Below are positions 1 to 5,700 of a stretch of 8,110 bases of DNA, piece by piece. The DNA is from Burkholderiaceae bacterium. GTDB taxonomy: Bacteria; Pseudomonadota; Gammaproteobacteria; Burkholderiales; Burkholderiaceae_F. Below the pieces are notes generated by a model. That model was not told where the DNA came from. It saw nothing but the letters and a program-made list of their open reading frames with translations, and did not search any database. Where the stretch lies: contig JACCYC010000389.1 of the NCBI GenBank assembly GCA_013696665.1, positions 1-8,110 of the forward strand. Direction: 5' to 3'. The translations under genes and the position numbers were made by a program. Position 1 is the stretch's first letter. Each line of letters begins with the position of its first letter.

Positions 1-1698
1 AAAAAAGTGGTCGGGTGCAACCAGCGTCACGTCGCCGGTCCGCGCTACCGTCTTGAGCAGATTGCGGACTTCGATCTCGACGATGCCGGTTTCACGCGCG
101 ATGTCACGCACCCGTGGTGGCTCGAACTTGCGCTCGTCGAGAAGCGGCTTGATTCGCTCCCAGCGGACACGCTGGTCTTTGCGCAACTCGGCAGTGTGCG
201 TCGGCAGTGCCAGAAACGCGCCGCGCCTTTGCAACAAGGATTGCTCGAGCAGTTCTTCAATGATCAGGCCGAAGACGGAGAGATCGAGCGCCGGCGCGAT
301 GAGCCGCCGCAGCTTCTGCTGCTCGGTTCCCGGCATATCGGGTTCTCGTTGATGACCGGCTTCGATTGCGCTCAGGATCTCAGTGCGCAAACGCTTCCAG
401 TGATCCGCTGACAACGCAACGCCCGAAGCCACGTGTGCGCCGCTGGCAGCAATCAGTCCTTGCACTTCTTCGTCGCGCAAATTCCAGCTCGATGCCAGCC
501 GCGGCAACGTCACAGGCTCGCGTTCGAGCCAAGCTTGCAGCGCTTCAGCCGGTGCCAAATCACGTAGCGCTGCCAGCCACTTCAAACGGGCAGGCGCGCG
601 GCGGCCACGCCGTACCGCGGAACCCAGTGGTACGACATCAAGCACCGCACCGCCCGCAAGCGACTGCTGCGCTGAGGCATCGCGAATCACGAAACGGTCG
701 CCTCGGCACACCGCCCATGTGCGATCGAGCGTGAGCGAGACCAACCGGGACTCCCCCGGCTCAATCCGCCCTGCATCAAGCACTGCGATTCGCGCCATCG
801 CACTGGCGGTGCCAAGGTGCACATGCACAGTTGCGGAATCGGACAAAGCTTTCGCAACGCGTGGTGATAGGGATAGTGTTGCGTCGAAGCGGTCGGCAGA
901 ATTGTTCAGCGGCAAGGCTTGAACCCACATGCCACGGTCGACCTCGTTCTTGTCGACGCCCGCGAGATTAAGCGCACAGCGCTGGCCGGCCGCGCCGGCC
1001 TCGCTGGCGCGGTCCTGCGCATGGATCGACCGTACGCGCGCAGTAACCGCCCCATGAGGGGTCGGGCCAATGTTGACAGAGTCGCCGACGCGTACTTTTC
1101 CGGCGTGAACGGTGCCCGTCACGATGGTGCCCGCACCGGGCAACGTGAAGCACCGGTCGATCGCCATCCGAAAGTGACCGCCATGGGTTACGGGTTGAGT
1201 TGTGGTGGCCGCATCGAGCAGGTGCGCATGAAGTTCGGGTATGCCGTCCCCACTTAAGGATGAGACTGCGAACACCGGCCAGTTTGACGCCGGCGTGTCG
1301 CGCAGGCGCTCAGCGATTTGGCGACGGACGTCTTCCACGCGTTCGGCCGATGCAGCATCGATCTTGGTCAGCGCAATCGCACCCGCACTAATACCCAGCA
1401 TCAGCAGAATGTCGAGATGCTCGTCGGTTTGCGGCATCACGCCGTCGTCGGCTGCGATCACCATCAACGCAAAGTCGATACCCGTGGCGCCCGCGAGCAT
1501 TGTGTGCACCAGGCGCTCGTGCCCGGGCACATCGACAAAGCCCAGCACGTCGTTACCAACGGAAACGTACGCGTACCCCAGCTCGATCGAAATGCCGCGC
1601 TTGATCTCCTCGGGCAGCCGATCGGTGTCGCGTCCCGTCAATCGCTTGATCAACGACGTCTTGCCGTGATCGATGTGGCCAGCGGTTCCAACAATCAT
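1..1698 (-). CDS. selB: Selenocysteine-specific translation elongation factor SelB, 3'-truncated by window edge
   Basis: This GTPase delivers Sec-tRNA(Sec) to ribosomes at UGA codons followed by a SECIS hairpin. The frame from the ATG at 1698 stays open for 566 codons to base 1; E. coli SelB is 614 aa, so roughly 50-80 residues are missing. G motifs are GHIDHGKTS (7-15), RGISIELGYAY (34-44), DVPGHE (56-61) and TKID (111-114). Domain II contains FRMAIDRCFTLPGAGTIVTGT. Domain III contains VHVHLGTAS and GDRFVIRD (333-340). From about residue 367 come the winged-helix repeats that bind the SECIS RNA (LKWLAALRD; the WERIKPLLDERKFEPPRVRDIARETG stretch at about 513-538, which belongs to one of them). 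The last wing continues off the edge. Ser37 replaces the Thr usual in switch I. The start overlaps the selA stop as ATGA, with no good Shine-Dalgarno, so coupled translation is likely. Confidence 0.96.
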   Translation of the reverse strand, partial: MIVGTAGHIDHGKTSLIKRLTGRDTDRLPEEIKRGISIELGYAYVSVGNDVLGFVDVPGHERLVHTMLAGATGIDFALMVIAADDGVMPQTDEHLDILLMLGISAGAIALTKIDAASAERVEDVRRQIAERLRDTPASNWPVFAVSSLSGDGIPELHAHLLDAATTTQPVTHGGHFRMAIDRCFTLPGAGTIVTGTVHAGKVRVGDSVNIGPTPHGAVTARVRSIHAQDRASEAGAAGQRCALNLAGVDKNEVDRGMWVQALPLNNSADRFDATLSLSPRVAKALSDSATVHVHLGTASAMARIAVLDAGRIEPGESRLVSLTLDRTWAVCRGDRFVIRDASAQQSLAGGAVLDVVPLGSAVRRGRRAPARLKWLAALRDLAPAEALQAWLEREPVTLPRLASSWNLRDEEVQGLIAASGAHVASGVALSADHWKRLRTEILSAIEAGHQREPDMPGTEQQKLRRLIAPALDLSVFGLIIEELLEQSLLQRRGAFLALPTHTAELRKDQRVRWERIKPLLDERKFEPPRVRDIARETGIVEIEVRNLLKTVARTGDVTLVAPDHFF

Positions 1699-3164
1699 TC
1701 GAGGCGGAAACCTTCAAGGTTCTTTACGAAGGCGCTTTCCTCGGCCGGCAGCAGGCAGCGCAGGTCGAGCCATAAAGCGCCATCGGAAATCCGGCCGATG
1801 ACCGGCATTGGCAGCGCTCGAAGGCACGCCTGAAGCCGCTGGATCGCTCGCCCACTCGCCTTGCCTGCCGCACGCAAGACCAACGCCGCTGACGGCAAAC
1901 GCTCTGCCGGCATACTGCCCGAACCGATTTGGCTGGCGCATTCTTCAACCGACACGGCGAAGTCTGGAGTCACGGCGCGCGAGATCGACGCTGCCATCCG
2001 ATCGCACGCTGCACGGATGTTTGATCGCTGGCGTGTCAGCAACGCCAGCGTTGGCAATCTACTTTCGAGTTGATGGCCGCTCGCGTAGATGCGCAGCGTT
2101 GCTTCGAGTGCTGCCATCGTGAGCTTAGACACGCGCAGCGCGCGCTTCAGCGGATCCTTCCTGATTTTCTCGATTGCGGCGCGGCGGCCAACGATCAACC
2201 CTGCCTGCGGTCCGCCGAGCAGCTTATCGCCGGAAAATGTAACAACATCAGCGCCGGCTGCAAGCGAGTCCTGCGGCAACGGTTCGTGCGGCAGGCCGTA
2301 CGCGGCGAGATCGATCAACGCGCCGGCGCCAAGATCGACGACGTAAGGAATGCCGCGCGCGTGCGCGATCTGCGACAGAGTTGCATCGTTGACCTGCGCA
2401 ATAAAACCCGTAATCGCGTAATTCGACCAGTGCGCTTTCAGGATCAGCCCGGACTTTGCCCCGCAGCCTTCTTCGTAATCGCGTGCATGCGTGCGATTCG
2501 TCGTACCGACCTCTACCAACTTGCACCCGGCCGCCTTCATGATGTCGGGCAGGCGAAAGGCGCCGCCGATTTCAATCAGCTCCCCGCGCGAGATGACCGC
2601 TTCCTTTCGTGCACCCAGTGCCTTTAGCACCAGCAGGACCGCCGCGGCGTTGTTATTGACGACCGTCGCACCCTCGGCGCCGGTAAGGTCGCATAACAAT
2701 TCTTCGACGATATCGTCACGGTCCCCGCGGGCCCCACTGGCAATGTCGTACTCAAGCGCAGTGAAGCTGCGCATGGCGACGCCGACGGCATCGATCGCTT
2801 CATCAGACAACAGTGCGCGACCGAGGTTGGTGTGGATGACGGTGCCGCTAAGGTTGAACACCTGCCGCAGTCTCGACTCTCGGGCCTGCGAAGAGTGCAA
2901 CAGCGTCTGCGCAACCAGCGCTTCGTTTGACGGGATCGAAGCGCCGCCAAGGATGGCCGCGCGGTGCTGTGCCAAGACTTGCTGCACGGCTCTGGTGACC
3001 AGGCGGATCCCAACTTGTGTTGCAAGTTCAGCAAGCTCGGGTGTAGCCAGCAGGCGATCCACTGCGGGGAGGCGCGTACGGTTTCCTGAAGGAGAGCCGG
3101 ATCGGAATCCAGCTGACTTTTCTGCGCTTGATTCGCCCGCACCGGGCAGAGCCAAGTCGGGCAT
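1695..3164 (-). CDS. selA: L-seryl-tRNA(Sec) selenium transferase SelA
   Basis: This PLP-dependent cytoplasmic enzyme converts Ser-tRNA(Sec) to Sec-tRNA(Sec) using selenophosphate. It is 489 aa (E. coli SelA 463). The conserved N-terminal motif LPAVDRLL starts at residue 32, against about 12 in E. coli, giving roughly 20 extra N-terminal residues. Other family motifs are NLSGTVIHTNLGRALLS (104-120), VVNNNAAAVLL (168-178), IGGAFRLPDIM (199-209), VGTTNRTH (219-226), YVVDLGAGAL (274-283) and SGDKLLGGPQAG (311-322). K314 is the predicted PLP lysine, equivalent to E. coli K295. The start ATG lies 2 bases after the fdhE stop and has no clear Shine-Dalgarno, so translation is probably coupled to fdhE. 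The TGA stop shares an ATGA overlap with the selB start. Confidence 0.97.
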   Translation of the reverse strand: MPDLALPGAGESSAEKSAGFRSGSPSGNRTRLPAVDRLLATPELAELATQVGIRLVTRAVQQVLAQHRAAILGGASIPSNEALVAQTLLHSSQARESRLRQVFNLSGTVIHTNLGRALLSDEAIDAVGVAMRSFTALEYDIASGARGDRDDIVEELLCDLTGAEGATVVNNNAAAVLLVLKALGARKEAVISRGELIEIGGAFRLPDIMKAAGCKLVEVGTTNRTHARDYEEGCGAKSGLILKAHWSNYAITGFIAQVNDATLSQIAHARGIPYVVDLGAGALIDLAAYGLPHEPLPQDSLAAGADVVTFSGDKLLGGPQAGLIVGRRAAIEKIRKDPLKRALRVSKLTMAALEATLRIYASGHQLESRLPTLALLTRQRSNIRAACDRMAASISRAVTPDFAVSVEECASQIGSGSMPAERLPSAALVLRAAGKASGRAIQRLQACLRALPMPVIGRISDGALWLDLRCLLPAEESAFVKNLEGFRLE

Positions 3165-3166
3165 CG

Positions 3167-4093
3167 CTAGGAACTGCCGGGATGGAACAGCAGATTAGGC
3201 CCTGAGCGTGCGTACCCTTGCTCGTCGACCAGCAGGTCGAGTGCCAGGGTCGCCAAATCGTCGGCCGTCGGATCGAGCGTGGGGTCTTTTTCCTGATAAA
3301 AGATTTTAAGATAACTCTTGCACTCATCGCACGTTTCCGCACGCGTTGCAGCGTCCGTCTCGGACTTTCCCTCTGCATGAGCCACCAGATACTTGACGCC
3401 TTTGTCGGTATCGCACGAAGTGCATTGGATGCGCGACATATTCCATTCGGTGGCGCAGAGCGAGCACACAAGGTAGCGCAGATTCGCCTGATCGCCGCCC
3501 ATTCGCAGAATGCTCGCCACGGGACGTGATGCGCACACGGGACAGATTCCGGGCACATCGCATTGATCCACCAACGCAACGTCAATCGTTGCAGCGATCC
3601 GGGTGAAATAGGTTTGCAGAGCGGCGCCGACAAAGGGCACCAGGGCGGCTTCTTCGTCGAGCGATGTGCCCGTTAGTACGCGGTCAGCCAACGCTTCCCG
3701 CGCAGTCTCGTCGAGTGTGTCGAAGGCCGCCAGTGCGATGCTGACGCTGTCGGCAACGCGCGTCCGTACATCGCCAACGATATCGGCCAGATCAGCGCGC
3801 CACTCAGGCGTTCGCGGGTGCGACTGCGCGGATAGCGGCGGCATGCCGTAGTCGCGGCTCGCCGTCAGCGCTGCTTCACCCACGGATTCTGCCGATCGTC
3901 TTGAGAGCACCGACTGCTGGGCGCGCGCCACAATGGCCATCAGCTGCAGATAACCCGACATCACATTTCCGGCAGCAACCCGCTCAAACCTCGCGGCACG
4001 TTCAGCAAACAGATCTGCCCGCACAGGCAAAACCACCCGCGGTGTTTTGCGCACGCGGTCAAGACTGCCGTCGGTGATGATTGGAGTTGCCAT
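3167..4093 (-). CDS. fdhE: Formate dehydrogenase accessory/maturation protein FdhE
   Basis: This cytoplasmic protein is needed for active respiratory formate dehydrogenases; it binds iron and interacts with the catalytic subunit before export in E. coli. It is 308 aa, against 309 in E. coli. Four CxxC pairs lie at C184/C187 (CPVC), C210/C213 (CSLC), C224/C227 (CTSC) and C255/C258 (CDEC). They are followed by the family signature YLKIFYQEKDP, then DDLATLALDLLVDEQGYARSGPN near the C-terminus. The N-terminal half is helical and poorly conserved. The ATG at 4093 is the first possible start, because an in-frame TGA sits in the hairpin loop at 4117-4115. No Shine-Dalgarno precedes it, only a pyrimidine-rich TTTTCTTCTATCC, so initiation may rely on ribosomal protein S1 or be weak. 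The TAG stop lies 2 bases before the selA ATG. Confidence 0.95.
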   Translation of the reverse strand: MATPIITDGSLDRVRKTPRVVLPVRADLFAERAARFERVAAGNVMSGYLQLMAIVARAQQSVLSRRSAESVGEAALTASRDYGMPPLSAQSHPRTPEWRADLADIVGDVRTRVADSVSIALAAFDTLDETAREALADRVLTGTSLDEEAALVPFVGAALQTYFTRIAATIDVALVDQCDVPGICPVCASRPVASILRMGGDQANLRYLVCSLCATEWNMSRIQCTSCDTDKGVKYLVAHAEGKSETDAATRAETCDECKSYLKIFYQEKDPTLDPTADDLATLALDLLVDEQGYARSGPNLLFHPGSS

Positions 4094-4127
4094 GGATAGA
4101 AGAAAAGCGGCAGGTCACCCTGCCGCC
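4094..4127 (-). terminator. Terminator/attenuator-like hairpin between fdnI and fdhE
   Basis: On the transcribed strand GCGGCAGG (4126-4119), loop GTGA and CCTGCCGC (4114-4107) form a perfect 8-bp GC-rich stem. One G-U pair (4127 with 4106) can extend it. It is followed directly by TTTTCTTCT (4106-4098). That is the layout of a Rho-independent terminator, although the T tract is interrupted. It ends just before the fdhE ATG at 4093. A weaker upstream pairing, TCACC (4132-4128) with GGTGA (4119-4115), is mutually exclusive with it and could act as an antiterminator, but this is speculative. The likely effect is partial termination, lowering fdhE-selA-selB relative to fdnG-fdxH-fdnI. An alternative is an RNA-processing or 3'-end-stabilising hairpin. 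Confidence 0.65.
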
Positions 4128-4146
4128 GGTGAAAGCTTACGACAGT

Positions 4147-4785
4147 CTACTTCGGGCCGCTCATCCGGCGATGCCACAGCGCGTGGTGTTGGCGCGCCCA
4201 CGCCTGCGAAACCGTACCGCGGGTCATCGCGCGCAGGGAACCTGCGACCCAGAACACGCCAGCGTAGATATGCGCCATGATGCCCAGGATCAGAATGAAC
4301 GCCGACACCGCGTGAATGACGACGGCGATGCGTATCACGTCGATGTGAAACGCCTCGGCAAAATAAGGCCGCCAGATAATGATGCCGGACAACAGCAGCA
4401 GGCCCATCGTTCCAACCATCACCCAGAACAAATACTTCTGGCCCAGGTTGTATTTGTCGATCTCAGGTAAGCCGTGATCCCGATTGCTGATTACATCTGA
4501 TAAGCGCTTGCCCCACTCCCGGTCGTGCGGCTTGATCTTGTTGTCGTCCCAATAGCGAATCGCCATCACGAAAAACAACACGAACATCAGCACGCCCAGG
4601 AACGGGTGCAGGATGCGCGACCAGTTGCCACCGCCCAGTAAGCCACTCAAGAACCAGAACGCCGGATGAAAGAACGCAAGCCCCGATGCGGTTAGCAGCA
4701 CAAACAGCACCGCCACCGCCCAGTGATTCAGGCGTTCGTTCGCGTCGTACCGACGGATTTCCCCACTTTTCATCGTTACGGCCAT
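4147..4785 (-). CDS. fdnI: Formate dehydrogenase-N gamma subunit, cytochrome b556
   Basis: This is the inner-membrane diheme cytochrome b subunit, which receives electrons from FdxH and reduces quinone. It is 212 aa (E. coli FdoI 211, FdnI 217). Four hydrophobic segments are visible at about residues 22-39, 59-77, 118-138 and 151-180. All four histidines that ligate heme in E. coli FdnI (18, 57, 155, 169) are present at 21, 60, 158 and 172, a constant offset of three. The YNLGQKYLFW and IIIWRPYF motifs are conserved. The ATG at 4785 has a strong GGGGAGG eight bases upstream. Met5 is a possible but worse-placed alternative start. The TAG stop is followed by 53 bases with a terminator-like hairpin before fdhE, so this is the last structural gene of the FDH-N group. 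Confidence 0.96.
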   Translation of the reverse strand: MAVTMKSGEIRRYDANERLNHWAVAVLFVLLTASGLAFFHPAFWFLSGLLGGGNWSRILHPFLGVLMFVLFFVMAIRYWDDNKIKPHDREWGKRLSDVISNRDHGLPEIDKYNLGQKYLFWVMVGTMGLLLLSGIIIWRPYFAEAFHIDVIRIAVVIHAVSAFILILGIMAHIYAGVFWVAGSLRAMTRGTVSQAWARQHHALWHRRMSGPK

Positions 4786-4788
4786 GGG

Positions 4789-5691
4789 TCAGACCTCCCC
4801 GTCGCGACGGGCCTCGCGTACGTCAGGGTCCGCCACGACCTCAACTTCCTTTGGCCCTCGCGTGATGTAGTGGAAGAACGCGCCCAGTGCAGCAATACCG
4901 AGCGCTAATGCCATTAACGGCTTGGCAATTCCCTTCCAGAGGCTTACCCACGGGCTGATGGTCGGATCTTTTGGCAGATTGTTGTACAGCCCCGGCCGGT
5001 CGGCGTGCTGCAGCACATACATCACGTGCGTACCACCGACTCCCGCGGGGTTGTAAAGCCCTGCCTGCTGATAGCCACGCTCGTTTAGATCGCGCACTCT
5101 TTTTTCACCGCGAGCGACCATCTCGTTCTTGGTACCAAACTGCAGCGCACCCGTAGGACATGTTTTTACGCACGCCGGTGCCATGCCAACCGCAACGCGG
5201 TCGGAGCACAACGAACACTTGTAAGCCTTGTTGTCCTTTTTGCTGATGCGCGGAATGTTAAAAGGGCAGCCCGGGATGCAATAGCCGCAGCCAATGCAAT
5301 TCTCGGAGATGAAATCAACAATGCCGTTGGCGTACTTCACGATTGCACCGGGCGCCGGACACGCTTTCAGGCAGCCTGGGTCTTCGCAATGCATGCAGCC
5401 ATCCTTGCGGATAAGCCACTCCATCGCGCCATCGTCCCGCGAGACTTCCGAGAATCGCATGACGGTCCACGACTGATCGGTCAGATCGATCGGGTTGTCA
5501 TACACACCCACCGTGGTGCCGATGTCGTCACGCAGGTCATTCCACTGCATGCACGCCACCTGACACGCCTTGCAGCCGATGCACTTCGAGATGTCGATCA
5601 GCTTTGCAACTTCCTGCTCGGCAATCCGAACCTGGGGCGTCGCGGTCGTGGTGGCGGAACGTAACTGAATATCGAGTGATTGCGATGGCAT
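4789..5691 (-). CDS. fdxH: Formate dehydrogenase-N beta subunit, four [4Fe-4S] ferredoxin-type protein
   Basis: This electron-transfer subunit (also called fdnH/fdoH) carries electrons from the alpha subunit to the cytochrome b subunit. It is 300 aa, the family's usual length (E. coli about 294-300). Sixteen cysteines form four clusters: C37/C40/C43/C47, C99/C102/C107/C111, C132/C135/C138/C142 and C159/C162/C174/C178. One hydrophobic segment near residues 254-276 (IAKPLMALALGIAALGAFF) fits the single C-terminal membrane anchor of FdnH. An open frame continues upstream to 5865. I chose the ATG at 5691 because it has a GGAG five bases upstream, begins MPSQSLDIQLRSATT like the family, and lies just after the fdnG stop. 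The 8-bp gap to fdnG and 3-bp gap to fdnI imply co-transcription and coupled translation of the subunits. The stop is TGA. Identity is very secure. Confidence 0.97.
   Translation of the reverse strand: MPSQSLDIQLRSATTTATPQVRIAEQEVAKLIDISKCIGCKACQVACMQWNDLRDDIGTTVGVYDNPIDLTDQSWTVMRFSEVSRDDGAMEWLIRKDGCMHCEDPGCLKACPAPGAIVKYANGIVDFISENCIGCGYCIPGCPFNIPRISKKDNKAYKCSLCSDRVAVGMAPACVKTCPTGALQFGTKNEMVARGEKRVRDLNERGYQQAGLYNPAGVGGTHVMYVLQHADRPGLYNNLPKDPTISPWVSLWKGIAKPLMALALGIAALGAFFHYITRGPKEVEVVADPDVREARRDGEV
4794..4800 (-). promoter_or_regulatory. Strong Shine-Dalgarno of fdnI
   Basis: GGGGAGG lies within the last codons of fdxH, eight bases before the fdnI ATG. It is the strongest ribosome-binding site in the window and supports the start at 4785. 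The fdxH TGA (4791-4789) falls between it and the ATG, a classic coupled arrangement. Confidence 0.88.
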
Positions 5692-5696
5692 GGTTT

Positions 5697-5700
5697 CTCC
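5697..5700 (-). promoter_or_regulatory. Shine-Dalgarno of fdxH
   Basis: GGAG lies five bases before the ATG at 5691, and its first G is the last base of the fdnG TAG stop. It decides the fdxH start in favour of 5691 over the longer open frame, and it suggests translational coupling to fdnG. Confidence 0.85.

Noticed and set aside
1646..1653. TTGATCAA resembling FNR half-sites (also at 7816-7823)
   Set aside because: Both sit inside coding sequence and lack the four-base spacer of a true TTGAT-N4-ATCAA FNR box. The operon promoter must lie upstream of fdnG, outside the window.
1709..1721. Palindrome AACCTTCAAGGTT near the end of selA
   Set aside because: It is a short stem with a tiny loop, lies inside the coding region, and has no U tract or known operator match. 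It is probably chance.
3060..3062. GTG at codon 35 as an alternative selA start
   Set aside because: It falls inside the conserved LPAVDRLL motif and the nearest purine-rich run is too far upstream.
2491..3198. Long plus-strand open frames (also 1318-1833, 2070-2627, 5823-6557, 6846-7499)
   Set aside because: They lie wholly antisense to genes with clear family motifs, are rich in Arg/Ser/Ala as expected of GC-rich shadow frames, and contain no recognisable domains.
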